63,973 bases of DNA from positions 1 through 63,973 of the forward strand of contig JALOTY010000014.1 in NCBI GenBank assembly GCA_025457665.1, read 5' to 3'. The notes beneath the pieces were generated by a model. That model searched no databases, was not told where the DNA came from, and was given only the letters and a program-made list of their open reading frames with translations. This DNA comes from Akkermansiaceae bacterium (GTDB lineage Bacteria; Verrucomicrobiota; Verrucomicrobiia; Verrucomicrobiales; Akkermansiaceae). The position numbers and the translations under genes are program-made. Shown piece after piece: positions 45,466 to 54,872 of the stretch (its first letter is position 1; each line of letters starts with the position of its first letter).

Positions 45466-48400
45466 TCAGGGCACGTCCGTCCGAAAGCGGAAAAACTCCT
45501 TGTCGGAAGCCGGGCTCGCGATGCTCACACGATACTGGCCGCCACCAAGAGCCTCAACCAGCGCCGTGGGGTCCTCGGTGAAATCAGCAAGGTCGTCCGC
45601 CCGCTCCAATCGCGGGACGAAAGGCGCTTCCATGCCGAGATCGAGACGGATCGAAAGCGGGGCACTCAGCGATTCGATCGCCGACGTGGCCTGCCCGGGA
45701 TCGACGCCCGGAACCAAGGGCCGCAGCGGGGTGATTTCCCCTTCCATCGCCGCCACACCCATGGCGCTGTGCGTCAGCGAGACATAGGAAGCCGGAAGCG
45801 AGATGCTGACCCGAACTCCATCTAACAGAAGGCTGAGGAGGCGGGTGGAAGCTTGGAAATCGAGCCTCGCCGTGGCGAAACCGGAAACGGGCGGAGCGGG
45901 CAGAGGGGCGCTGGAGGACAGCCCGGATTTCCCCTCGGCCAGAACGAGGTTGCCGTTTTGGAAATCGATCCCCGCACGAATGAACGAAGCGCGTGCCGAA
46001 GAATCCCCCAGGCCCGCCCAAAGGCCGGCAGAGGCGGGATGCGGGCCGGGTTCGGTGGCGCGCAGCAGGAAGCTGAAGGAGAAATCGCGATCGAGCGGCA
46101 GCGCGCTGCGCAAGGGCGCGGAGATCCACGCCGGAGCGGCACCGGATTTCGTTAGGCGCAGGCCGCTGGTCAGGGCGTGATATTCCAGACCGGTGTCCAC
46201 CAAGGTATCGGCATTGCCATAAAGCGGCGGGATGACGCGGCTTTCCCACGATTGGAAGCGCGCCATGAGGTCGGCGAGAACCGCGGGTTGGGAGGCAGCG
46301 AGATTGGTGTTTTCGCCGATGTCATTGCGAAGCTGATAGAGGCGGGGCGCACCCCCGGGATCGGTGATCAGCATTTTCCAGTTTCCCATGCGCACGGCTG
46401 ATCCACCGGAGCTGTTTCCTCCCGAGCGCCAGAACAGGGCGCGGTCCGCAGGCAAAGGCGTGCCGTCCCGCATGAGCGGCATGAGGTCCAGGCCTTCCAG
46501 ACCCTGACGCGCCGCCGCCGGCGAAGCGCCGCCGGCATTGACGAATGTGGCACCCCAATCGAGAGCCAGCGCAGGGCTGGTGATCACTTGTCCGGCAGGA
46601 ATCGTCCCCGGCCATGCCGCCACGGCAGGCACGCGGATGGAGCCTTCATTCATCGAACCGCCCTTGTATCCGCGCAGCGGGGAGTTGTAGGAAAAATTCC
46701 CTCCCGCGCTCGCATTCCAGCCGGCACCGCCATTGTCGTTGGTGTAGACGATCAATGTGTTTTCATCGATGCCTGCCGACTCCAGACGGGCGAGGATTTT
46801 GCCGACGTTCTCATCGAGCGCCAGGGTCATGGCGGCGAGTTCGTAGCGGTTCGCATCCACCGTGGACTGATTCGATCCACCGAAGACCGGCGAGGAATTC
46901 TGATAGTCCGCCGCCGTGAGGCCGAATTCCGACGAAAGCCGTGCGAAGCGCGGATCCGTGGTGCGGATGTCCATGGGCGCGTGAATCGCGGTGAAAGAGA
47001 CGTAGAGGAAGAACGGATCCGCCGCCTGGGGTGAGGCGAGGTGCTCGTTGATGAAAGCCACCGCTTTGTCGCCAATGCGGTCGGTGACGTAGGCGCTGTC
47101 CTCGGCCGCGAAATCCGGCGTCATCTGGTCCTGAAATACGGTGTTCTCCGTACTACCAGCATCGTAGTAGGATCGCGAACCGCCGATCAGGCCATACCAG
47201 CGGTGGAAGCCACGGCAGTTCGGATGGAATTCCACGGTGTCGCCGAGGTGCCATTTCCCGATGCCATAGGTGCGGTATCCCAGACCCTGGAGCCTCCCGG
47301 GGATGGTGGGCACATCCACGGCCATGCCATTGTGGGAATCCCCACTGAGGTTGTTTTCGCTGCCGAACCTCTGCTGATAGATTCCGGAGAGCAGTCCGCA
47401 GCGGGAGGGATGGCAGACGCCGCCGGTCATGTAATGATCGGTGAAACGGACACCACTGGAGGCGATGGTGCCAAGCGCGGGTGTCGGGAATTTCGGATTT
47501 CCCTGGATGCCGAGGTCGGCGTAGCCCCCATCATCGGCGAAGAGCAGGATGATGTTCGGCCGCACCGCGGGTGCCGACCATGGGGGCAGGGCGGTGAGGC
47601 TCACGGAGCTTGGGGTGTATTGGATGCGAAAACGGTGCGGCCCGCAATTGAACTCCTCGCCCTGGCGGAAATTGAGGAACTGGCCGCTACGTGAACTGAA
47701 ATTCGCCAGTGGAATGACGGTGCCGGGGACATGGCTGTAGGTGGCATCGAAAGTCAGATCCAGCGAGCAGCGGCCGAGGATGAGTGCGCCTCCGATGCCC
47801 AGCGGCGGGGCGCTTCCGGGGTTGTGGAAACGGAGCATCGACCCTCCCTGTTCGAAGCCGCCCATCGCAAGATTTCCCCCCACCGTCACCGCGCCACTGC
47901 CAATGATGAGTGAGCCATCACACGACGGACTGGAACGGCCGAAGCTGGCATTTCCACCGATGTGGAGTGCACCCGCATCGACAAAAAGGAAAGCATCATT
48001 GGCGGCCGCATTGCGCCCTGCATGAACATCGCCGGTCACCGTCAATGTCCCGGAGCTGATCCTCAGCGTGCCTTGTCCGGTGGCCGTGCTGCTGTCTCCC
48101 AGATGGAGATGCTGGAAACTCTCGTCCGCCGGAAGTCCTCGATAGGTGACTTGGCGATGGCTGCCAATCAAAGCGGTATCGGCAGCACCCACGCCACCGG
48201 TCGTGGTGCCGCCACCATGATTCCATGTCAGCGTTTCCCAAAAACCCGAGCCGCCCGCGGTTTGGATCGCAGGCGGAGCCCCGCCGCCGCCGGCCACCCC
48301 GGCGAGGCTGAGTTTCACCGCAGCGGCGGAGGTGTCCGCAGTCGTGGTGGTCTTGCGGCGGATGTTCGCATTCGAGGTGATCTGGATCCGCAAGGAGGAA

Positions 48401-48813
48401 GATGCCGCGGTGAAAACGATGTCACTGTTGAAATCCCAAACAAACTCGCCCGCGGCTCCGGTGAAGACCAGCGAATCGGTCACGGTGCCCACCACCGCAT
48501 CATCCGCCGTGCCAAAAGCCAGGTCCGGCCCCGGATCGGTGAAGGTCACGGTGGCCTGAGTCGCCGTGGTGCCCGTGCTGGGAGACGCCCAGCCCAAGCC
48601 GCGCAAGGTAACACTCGCTCCCGCCGTCCAAAACCCGCCGATGTCACGAACCAGGTTGGTGGAATTGTGATCGCCCCCGCCGATGGCCGCGGCATCAAAG
48701 AAAAAATCCGGCCCAAGGGAAGCGGTCACATCCCCTGCTCCTATGGGTGCGGCATGCATCACCCCGCACAGCGAAAGCCATGCGACAAAGGCGCGGAAAA
48801 GTTTCCGATGCAT
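45466..48813 (-). CDS. Secreted multidomain sulfatase with novel N-terminal module
   Basis: 1,115 residues. Signal peptide, then a ~165-residue unnamed module (VTASLGPDFFFDAAAIGGGD) homologous to the small PEP-CTERM protein encoded next door, a G-rich beta-repeat segment (~195-420), and a family S1 sulfatase domain (~425-850) with PNIILLFADDGGY and the formylglycine motif CHPSR near residue 468. A LamG-like module (~880-1040) and a C-terminal 'LERADDLADF...FFRFRTDVP' tail follow. Activity needs a formylglycine-generating enzyme encoded elsewhere. Substrate likely a sulfated glycan. Confidence 0.88.
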   Translation of the reverse strand: MHRKLFRAFVAWLSLCGVMHAAPIGAGDVTASLGPDFFFDAAAIGGGDHNSTNLVRDIGGFWTAGASVTLRGLGWASPSTGTTATQATVTFTDPGPDLAFGTADDAVVGTVTDSLVFTGAAGEFVWDFNSDIVFTAASSSLRIQITSNANIRRKTTTTADTSAAAVKLSLAGVAGGGGAPPAIQTAGGSGFWETLTWNHGGGTTTGGVGAADTALIGSHRQVTYRGLPADESFQHLHLGDSSTATGQGTLRISSGTLTVTGDVHAGRNAAANDAFLFVDAGALHIGGNASFGRSSPSCDGSLIIGSGAVTVGGNLAMGGFEQGGSMLRFHNPGSAPPLGIGGALILGRCSLDLTFDATYSHVPGTVIPLANFSSRSGQFLNFRQGEEFNCGPHRFRIQYTPSSVSLTALPPWSAPAVRPNIILLFADDGGYADLGIQGNPKFPTPALGTIASSGVRFTDHYMTGGVCHPSRCGLLSGIYQQRFGSENNLSGDSHNGMAVDVPTIPGRLQGLGYRTYGIGKWHLGDTVEFHPNCRGFHRWYGLIGGSRSYYDAGSTENTVFQDQMTPDFAAEDSAYVTDRIGDKAVAFINEHLASPQAADPFFLYVSFTAIHAPMDIRTTDPRFARLSSEFGLTAADYQNSSPVFGGSNQSTVDANRYELAAMTLALDENVGKILARLESAGIDENTLIVYTNDNGGAGWNASAGGNFSYNSPLRGYKGGSMNEGSIRVPAVAAWPGTIPAGQVITSPALALDWGATFVNAGGASPAAARQGLEGLDLMPLMRDGTPLPADRALFWRSGGNSSGGSAVRMGNWKMLITDPGGAPRLYQLRNDIGENTNLAASQPAVLADLMARFQSWESRVIPPLYGNADTLVDTGLEYHALTSGLRLTKSGAAPAWISAPLRSALPLDRDFSFSFLLRATEPGPHPASAGLWAGLGDSSARASFIRAGIDFQNGNLVLAEGKSGLSSSAPLPAPPVSGFATARLDFQASTRLLSLLLDGVRVSISLPASYVSLTHSAMGVAAMEGEITPLRPLVPGVDPGQATSAIESLSAPLSIRLDLGMEAPFVPRLERADDLADFTEDPTALVEALGGGQYRVSIASPASDKEFFRFRTDVP

Positions 48814-48844
48814 GCGATTTCAGAAGGATCCGGCAGATCTTCAC

Positions 48845-49456
48845 TCAGCGGCGGCGGCGCAGGATGCCGATGATGCCAAGCCCCGCAAGCATCGCGAAAG
48901 TCGGCTCCGGAACGACAGCAGCGGAAGTGCCCGAAACACTGAGCTTGGCCGAGGCGGCGGAAGTGCCCGATGTGGTCTTGAAACGGAGGTTGCCGGTGCC
49001 ATTCGTGGTCAAATCAAAGCGAAAGGTGGAACCCAGACCGTCGAGAACTTGAACCATGGGCGTGTCAAAGGACCAAACGTATTCCGAACCCGTGCCGATC
49101 CCGGTGATCGAGTCCGTGACCGTGCCCATGACCACATCGTCGCCACCACCGAAAACACCATTGGCACCGAGATAGGTGATCGTCATGGAAACCTCGGTCG
49201 CGGTGATCACTCCGGCACCCGCGGCGAAACCGAATCCCGTGATGCTCACCGTGGTCCCACCCGCTCCCACGGTCAGAGCCCCGAAGTTGCGGGCGAAGAC
49301 TGCCGTGGCTGCGGCATTGGTGTCACCGCCGCCGATCGAGGCACTGTCGAAGAAGAAATTCGGCCCCAAGGTGGTGGTGACGTTGCCGGCGACAATCGTC
49401 GCCGCCTGTGCCTGGGCAAACAGCAGAGGGAGGAGCAGGAAAGGGAAGGTTTTCAT
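48845..49456 (-). CDS. Small PEP-CTERM protein built on the module shared with the sulfatase
   Basis: A 203-residue protein: signal peptide, one domain (NVTTTLGPNFFFDSASIGGGD ... TVTDSITGIGTGSEYVWSFD) and a PEP-CTERM end (VVPEPTFAMLAGLGIIGILRRRR). The domain aligns over its length with residues ~25-190 of the sulfatase encoded 32 bp downstream on the same strand. Probably cell-surface anchored. The domain has no name I know. Confidence 0.85.
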   Translation of the reverse strand: MKTFPFLLLPLLFAQAQAATIVAGNVTTTLGPNFFFDSASIGGGDTNAAATAVFARNFGALTVGAGGTTVSITGFGFAAGAGVITATEVSMTITYLGANGVFGGGDDVVMGTVTDSITGIGTGSEYVWSFDTPMVQVLDGLGSTFRFDLTTNGTGNLRFKTTSGTSAASAKLSVSGTSAAVVPEPTFAMLAGLGIIGILRRRR

Positions 49457-49548
49457 GGTTCACTCCCGAAACAGCCGCGCCGTCGGAAGTGTTAGCAGCT
49501 CATTTCAAATTTTTTTCCATGGGAAAGCTCTCCGGTCCCCCCTGCCCT

Positions 49549-50715
49549 TCAGGGACGGGCGGGCTCCATGGCCGCCCAAGCCGCACAGAGGTGCAGGGCG
49601 CGGGGGTGGTGGAAAAAGGACTTCCACAGCGATCCCTTGAGGGTCGAGGAAGGCCTGCCATCCTGATGCAGGTAGCCGAACCACTCGCCATGCACCGGAT
49701 CGGCGAATTGGGCGAAAGCCCACTCGCGGCACTTTTCATGCATCGCAAGATAGCGGTCCTCCCCCGTGAGGCGGTGGGCCATGAGCGTGGCAATCAGCGC
49801 CTCATCATGCGGCCACCAGAATTTCATGGCATGCCAGTATTCCTGGATCGGCTTGTCATGCACATCGCGGAAATAGAACAAACCCCCATACTCCCCATCC
49901 CAGCCGCGTTCCCACATCCAGTCCAACATATCACAGCCCAGCCGAAGCAAACGCGAATCTCCGCGACGATGAGCCTCTTCCATGATGAACCATGCACCCT
50001 CGATCGCATGTCCGGGATTCAGCGTCCGACCATCGAAATGATCCGATAGTGCCCCGTCCGGTGCCACGGTCTCCATGACCACGCGGAGGTCCGGTTTGAC
50101 GAAAAGGGATTCGATTTCATCGATACACCGATCGATCCATGCGCTGGTCTCCCGGGATTTCCCAAGGCGGAGTTCAAGTTCCTGGGCGGTGACCAGCGTG
50201 ATCATCCTCGGCCCCAAGCCGATGAGCGGCCGGGCACCGGTGAATTTCGGCGGGATCCGGCCAGGGGTGAAATTCCAGTCGGTAAAGAAATCGAACCACT
50301 GCCGCGCTTTCGTGGCCGAGCGGTCCGATCCCGTCGCCGCCGCATGGGCGGCGTAAGCGATCGCCGCAAAGCTCTCGGAATACGCGTAGCGCCTTTTGCG
50401 GATGGGAGTGCCGTCACGCGCCACATGGAAATGCATCCGGCCATCGGCAGGATCGATGCAATGATTCTCCAAAAAGCCCAGTCCACCTTCCGCCCATGCC
50501 AACCACTCCGGTCGCCGTTCGTGCTCAAGAAAGAGCACCAACAGCATCCAGCTCATCCGGCCTTGAGCCCAGACCGACTTGTCGGAATCGACCAGCGTCC
50601 CATCGGCATCAAAGCAGTGGAGAAATCCGCCATGGGTCTCATCGACCGCCCGCGGAAACCAGAACGGCAGGCAATCCCCGAAGAGCTGGTCGCGGTAGAA
50701 TTTCGCGAGATCCAT
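49549..50715 (-). CDS. N-acylglucosamine 2-epimerase (AGE) family protein
   Basis: About 388 residues from the ATG at 50715 (a frame to 50826 overlaps the lyase gene end and lacks similarity). It shows the AGE (alpha/alpha)6-barrel features: GRMSWMLLVLF, YAYSESFAAIAYA, LNPGHAIEGAWFIMEEA (catalytic His) and AMKFWWPHDEALIA. It interconverts N-acetylmannosamine, the product of sialic-acid cleavage, and N-acetylglucosamine. Lies 10 bp after the lyase gene as the third gene of the operon. Confidence 0.9.
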   Translation of the reverse strand: MDLAKFYRDQLFGDCLPFWFPRAVDETHGGFLHCFDADGTLVDSDKSVWAQGRMSWMLLVLFLEHERRPEWLAWAEGGLGFLENHCIDPADGRMHFHVARDGTPIRKRRYAYSESFAAIAYAAHAAATGSDRSATKARQWFDFFTDWNFTPGRIPPKFTGARPLIGLGPRMITLVTAQELELRLGKSRETSAWIDRCIDEIESLFVKPDLRVVMETVAPDGALSDHFDGRTLNPGHAIEGAWFIMEEAHRRGDSRLLRLGCDMLDWMWERGWDGEYGGLFYFRDVHDKPIQEYWHAMKFWWPHDEALIATLMAHRLTGEDRYLAMHEKCREWAFAQFADPVHGEWFGYLHQDGRPSSTLKGSLWKSFFHHPRALHLCAAWAAMEPARP

Positions 50716-50725
50716 GATGGGATTC

Positions 50726-51622
50726 TCAGGGCTGGAGGATCGGGGAATCGAGTTTTTCCCGCAAGGCTTCAAGTTGCGCTCGCCCGGGATTCGGCACTGG
50801 CAGGCGCGCCGGTCCCACAGGCACACCCTGCCAGCCCATCACGGCTTTGGCGGTGCCGAGATATCCGGTCGCGGCGATCGCTTCGATCAGTTCGACGGCT
50901 TCGCGTTGAAGCTCACGCGCCGTATCGAGATCACCGGACTCAAAAGCGGCGATCAGCTTGTGGTAGAGCGGCGCGGCGAAGTTGTACGAGGACCCCACCG
51001 CCCCCTTTGCCCCGGCTTCCAGGGCAGGAAGCAGCTTTTCATCGATGCCCCAGGGAATATCCCATGACCCGGAGTTCAGGCACTCGGCATAGTCGGCAAG
51101 GTTGTCATTGGTGAACTTGATGCCCGCCAGATTCGGGATCCGCTTCGGCGCGGCGGCGAGGAATTCACGCATCGACAGCCGCACACCGGTGAGCACCGGG
51201 ATGTCGTAGTAGTAAAAAGGCAGATCGGGAGCCGCGGAGGCAATCTCCGCACAACAGGCGACGAGCGCCGGGATATTACCAGGTTTGTAGTAGCTCGGAG
51301 CCAGCGCCGCCGTCGCCGCCAGGCCGAGTTCGGAAGCGACCATGGCAAAACAGGACGCATCCCGCAGGCAGTTCGAACCCACATGGGCGATCACCGTGAT
51401 GCCATGGTCCGGACCGGCGGAGGCCCAGGCCTCGAACATCGCGATCCGCTCGTCCCGCGTGAGAGAATGCCCCTCCCCGGTGGAACCCGTGATGAAGGCG
51501 ATGCGAATGCCGTTTCGCGCGAGATGCTCGGCTTGCAGAGGCACGACCTCTGGGGCCAGCGAACCATCGGCATGAAAAGGCGTGTGAGTGGCGGCCACAA
51601 GGCCGTGGAGTCGGAGTTTCAT
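50726..51622 (-). CDS. nanA: N-acetylneuraminate lyase-like aldolase (DapA/NanA family)
   Basis: A 298-residue TIM-barrel protein of the DapA/NanA family: GSTGEGHSLTRDERIAMFEA, YYYDIPVLTGVRLS (active-site Tyr) and GIKFTNDNL (Schiff-base Lys), then AKGAVGSSYNF. The GSTGE and FTN signatures favour N-acetylneuraminate lyase over dihydrodipicolinate synthase. Start overlaps the stop of the symporter fusion gene by 4 bp, and the AGE gene follows at 10 bp, giving a compact sialic-acid operon. Confidence 0.88.
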   Translation of the reverse strand: MKLRLHGLVAATHTPFHADGSLAPEVVPLQAEHLARNGIRIAFITGSTGEGHSLTRDERIAMFEAWASAGPDHGITVIAHVGSNCLRDASCFAMVASELGLAATAALAPSYYKPGNIPALVACCAEIASAAPDLPFYYYDIPVLTGVRLSMREFLAAAPKRIPNLAGIKFTNDNLADYAECLNSGSWDIPWGIDEKLLPALEAGAKGAVGSSYNFAAPLYHKLIAAFESGDLDTARELQREAVELIEAIAATGYLGTAKAVMGWQGVPVGPARLPVPNPGRAQLEALREKLDSPILQP

Positions 51623-54150
51623 GGTTTGGAACGGAGGGAAAGAGTGGGGTCACCACGACCCGGAAGCACAAGACTGGCGAGCCAGCCACAGACGAAACAA
51701 ATCGTGAAGCCGATCGCCGCATACAGCAGCCCCGTGACCGGAGCCTTGCCAAGATGCAGCGCGACCACGGTCACCAGGCCCAGAACCGCGCCTAACAGCG
51801 CTCCGGTGCCATGACTGCGGCGGGTGAAAACCCCCAGCGCAAACAAGCCACCGAGCGAACCGGCGGTGAGTCCGATCATGGTGTTGAAGGTCGCAAAGGC
51901 CGACTCGATGTTCGAGCGCGCCATGAGAATCGCGATGCCGGTGCCGATCGACCCGGCAACAACCACCATCGCCTGCGCCGAGCGGAGATAGGTCCTGTCC
52001 TCACGTCCGGGGCGGAGCAAACGGGCATCGAAATCCTTCACAAAAGTCGTGGCCACGCTGTTGAGCGAGGAGGAGATCGTCGATTGCGCGGCGGCAAAAA
52101 TGGCCGCAATCACCAGTCCGGAAATGCCGAGCGGCAGCTCACGCACGATGAAAAAAGGCAGGATGGAATCGCCCGCCGGCAGGCTCGGATCCAGGCGCCC
52201 GGGATGGGTCTTGTAAAAGGCATAGATCGCCGTCCCCATCAGGAAAAAGACCAGTCCCGCAAAGAGCGACATCCCCATGTTCAGCCGCAGCGAGCGCCGC
52301 GCCGAATCGATGTCCGGCGTGGTCACATAGCGCTGCACCACATCCTGACTGGAAGTGTAGGGCACCAGCGAATTGAAGAAAAAGGCCACAAAAAGAACGA
52401 TCGCCGAGGTCGTGCCATCCCCGATATCAAAGGAATCCCAGCGCAGGCTTTCCCAGAGTTTCTGGTCCTGTTTCGCGATCGATACCATCCCGCCAATCCC
52501 CCCATCCACCCGGAACGCCGCGAGTGCGAAACACAGCAAGGCTCCCGCCATCAGAACCAGCGCCTGAATGGCATCCGTCCACACCACGGCTTCGATGCCA
52601 CCAATGACGGTGTAGATCAGGCACAGCACGCCGATGATGATGATCGCCGTGATCACATCGATATCCGACACCGCCGCAAGCGCGAGTGCCGGCAGATAAA
52701 GCACGATCGCGATCCGCCCGAGATGGAAGGCGGTGAACGAAAGCGAGGCAAACAAGCGGCATGGCAAAGAGAAGCGCCGTTCCAGGTATTCGTAGGCGGA
52801 GGTCAGATCGAGCTTGCGGAAAAAGGGCAGATAGCAGGCAGCCACCAGCGGCACGATGAGCAGGATGGGCAATTGACCCAGATACCACGAAATGTCCGTG
52901 CGATACGCCCGCGCCGGAATGCCCATGAACGTCAGCGCACTGAGCATGGTGGCGAAAATCGACAGCCCCGCCACCCACGCCGGAATTCTCTGGCCGCCAC
53001 GGAAGTAGGCTTCCGTGGTCGATGCCGATTCGCGCTTCATGAAGTAAATGCCAATGCCGATCATTCCCGCCAGATAGACGACCACCACCACCCAGTTCAC
53101 CACGCCGAAGGGCACCTTGGTGAAGCTCGTATCGAGTTGGACCAGCGCCGGCGTGCGCACTGCCGGACGGATCTCCCCGCTGGCCAGAAGAACATGCCCG
53201 TCCCAGGAGACCACTGGCACGGTCACCGGAGCGGGCAGCTCCGCAGGAATTTCCCCGGCAGATGCCCAGGTGTCCGTGACCCGATCATACGCCAGCACAT
53301 CGCGGCGGAAACCCGGGTGGGACTCTTTGGGCTGGAAATCGACCAGCGTGCCATCGTCCCCACCGATCACCAGCAAATGGGAAGCGCCGCTCGCCGGTGC
53401 CGGTGAAGGCGCCGCCACCGCCGCCCGCGGGAGATCGGCCAGGCGTTTCCATCCACGACGTTTCTCGTACTTCCATGCATCTGTTAGATAACTCCGCACG
53501 GCCGTGCCATCCGCTCCCGCCGCCAGCGAGGCTCCGGAAAAAACAAAAAAGGCACCGTCCCCCGCCCCGGCCACCGGCAGGATGCGGCCTGCGCCCGGCA
53601 GTGGCTCCAGTTCCGACCACTTCGTGCCATCGAAGGCAAAATGCCGTTTCGATGCAACGACGGCATCCGGCGACTCCGTTCCGCCGATCACATGGGCCAT
53701 CCCGCCCACCATCGCACCGGCCATGTTGGCCAGCGGCACCGGCAACGGCGGAAGATTTTCGGTGACCAGACGCTCGTCCACCCAGCGCAGGCGGAACACC
53801 GCATCGTGGTGCCGCGTCGAATCCGATCCCCCGATGCACAGCAAACCCTCCGGCGTGCTCAGCGAAACTCCATATCCCCGCGGTCCGGGAAGCTGCCCGA
53901 CATCGACCCATTCCGACGCCCCGGCTTTCCTCCCATAGACCCGGTCATGCCAGACCTTTGCCCCACCTTCCCACGGCGGAGCCCCGGGGAAATTTGCGCC
54001 ACCCGCCACGATGAGAACCCCATCGGTCGTCCCCGCATAAGCCGCCGCAAAACCCACCGGATCCGGGAGGGAGGGAAACGAGGAAAAGCGGAAATCCGCC
54101 GCCAAGGGCTGCGCCAAAAGAATCAGGCATGTCAGGAGCGCACGCAGCAT
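51619..54150 (-). CDS. Kelch-type N-acetylneuraminate mutarotase fused to an SSS sodium/sialic-acid symporter
   Basis: About 843 residues from the ATG at 54150. A signal peptide (MLRALLTCLILLAQPLAA) leads into a ~340-residue six-bladed Kelch propeller of the NanM/YjhT type (VLIVAGGANFPGAPPWEGG; VWHDRVY; GRILPVAGAGDGAFFVFSGA), directly followed by an SSS-family symporter of ~13 helices (AEAYFRGGQRIPAWVAGLSI-type region; PYTSSQDVVQRYVTT; AAQSTISSSLNSVATTFVKD). The propeller would face the periplasm and convert alpha- to beta-sialic acid at the mouth of the Na+-coupled transporter. First gene of the operon. Confidence 0.9.
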   Translation of the reverse strand: MLRALLTCLILLAQPLAADFRFSSFPSLPDPVGFAAAYAGTTDGVLIVAGGANFPGAPPWEGGAKVWHDRVYGRKAGASEWVDVGQLPGPRGYGVSLSTPEGLLCIGGSDSTRHHDAVFRLRWVDERLVTENLPPLPVPLANMAGAMVGGMAHVIGGTESPDAVVASKRHFAFDGTKWSELEPLPGAGRILPVAGAGDGAFFVFSGASLAAGADGTAVRSYLTDAWKYEKRRGWKRLADLPRAAVAAPSPAPASGASHLLVIGGDDGTLVDFQPKESHPGFRRDVLAYDRVTDTWASAGEIPAELPAPVTVPVVSWDGHVLLASGEIRPAVRTPALVQLDTSFTKVPFGVVNWVVVVVYLAGMIGIGIYFMKRESASTTEAYFRGGQRIPAWVAGLSIFATMLSALTFMGIPARAYRTDISWYLGQLPILLIVPLVAACYLPFFRKLDLTSAYEYLERRFSLPCRLFASLSFTAFHLGRIAIVLYLPALALAAVSDIDVITAIIIIGVLCLIYTVIGGIEAVVWTDAIQALVLMAGALLCFALAAFRVDGGIGGMVSIAKQDQKLWESLRWDSFDIGDGTTSAIVLFVAFFFNSLVPYTSSQDVVQRYVTTPDIDSARRSLRLNMGMSLFAGLVFFLMGTAIYAFYKTHPGRLDPSLPAGDSILPFFIVRELPLGISGLVIAAIFAAAQSTISSSLNSVATTFVKDFDARLLRPGREDRTYLRSAQAMVVVAGSIGTGIAILMARSNIESAFATFNTMIGLTAGSLGGLFALGVFTRRSHGTGALLGAVLGLVTVVALHLGKAPVTGLLYAAIGFTICFVCGWLASLVLPGRGDPTLSLRSKP

Positions 54151-54284
54151 CGTCTTGTGAAGACGTCCATGAAGCCGACTTTCCAAGGAAAAAGAAGACC
54201 CTCGTGGTGGTAGGATGCGGAAACCAGTTGCCCAAATCACGGAAAATGCGGAGTCCCTACTCCCAGCGCCACCCCGCCCGGTTT

Positions 54285-54317
54285 TCCTTGTAACCTTTCG
54301 TCACCCTGTGCCCGTTG
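54285..54317 (+). promoter_or_regulatory. Candidate ECF-sigma promoter upstream of the sigma gene
   Basis: TTGTAACC at 54288-54295 and CCCGTTG at 54311-54317, with 15 bp between GTAACC and CCCGTTG. The same pair at the same spacing lies upstream of the surface-protein gene at 56641. It ends 11 bp before the sigma ATG, so a transcript would have a very short leader. Implies autoregulation. Confidence 0.65.
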
Positions 54318-54328
54318 GGGTAAAGGGC

Positions 54329-54862
54329 ATGGGGGAATTTCCAAAAAGCATCGATGATCTCGTGCTGATCGAGCTGACCGGCAATCAGCCCGACCTCCAG
54401 GGCTTCATCCGTTGCCTCATGCCCGGTGACCCGGGCGTGGACGATGTCGTCCAGCAGACCAATCTCGTCGTCTGGCGAAAGCGTTCCCACTTCAAGCCCG
54501 GCACCGATTTCCGCGCCTGGATGTTCGCCATCGCGCGCCTCGAAGTCCTTGCCCACCGGAAACGCACAGGCCGGAAATCGTGGTTGGTGATCGATGAACC
54601 CCTCACCCAGCGGCTCGCCGAATCCATGGCCGCCATCGGTCGCGAAACCCCCTCAAACCAACTCGGCCCCGCGCTCGAGACCTGCCTGAAACGCCTCGAT
54701 CCCCGCGAACGCCGCATCATCGACCGCTTCTATTTCGCCAACGACAGCCTGCGGAACATCGCCACCGCGGAAGCCACCAGCGAAGGCGCTCTCAAGGTCC
54801 GCCTCCACCGGATCCGCGCCGCCCTGCGCCGCTGCATCGAAAAGCAATCCCAGCCCGCATGA
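54329..54862 (+). CDS. ECF RNA polymerase sigma factor (Rhodopirellula/Verrucomicrobium type)
   Basis: A 177-residue protein from the ATG at 54329 (the frame is open from 54215 but earlier codons overlap the promoter). Sigma-70 region 2: FIRCLMPGDPGVDDVVQQTNLVVW and FRAWMFAIARLEVLAHRKR; region 4: LDPRERRIIDRFYFANDSLR and SEGALKVRLHRIRAALRRC. The spacing and sequence fit the ECF family typical of Planctomycetes and Verrucomicrobia. It is followed 10 bp later by the FecR-like partner. Confidence 0.92.
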   Translation: MGEFPKSIDDLVLIELTGNQPDLQGFIRCLMPGDPGVDDVVQQTNLVVWRKRSHFKPGTDFRAWMFAIARLEVLAHRKRTGRKSWLVIDEPLTQRLAESMAAIGRETPSNQLGPALETCLKRLDPRERRIIDRFYFANDSLRNIATAEATSEGALKVRLHRIRAALRRCIEKQSQPA

Positions 54863-54872
54863 TTTTCCCGCC

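Noticed and set aside
50716..50826. N-terminal extension of the AGE epimerase to 50826
   Set aside because: It overlaps the C-terminal codons of the lyase gene and has no similarity to AGE proteins, which begin at the ATG at 50715.
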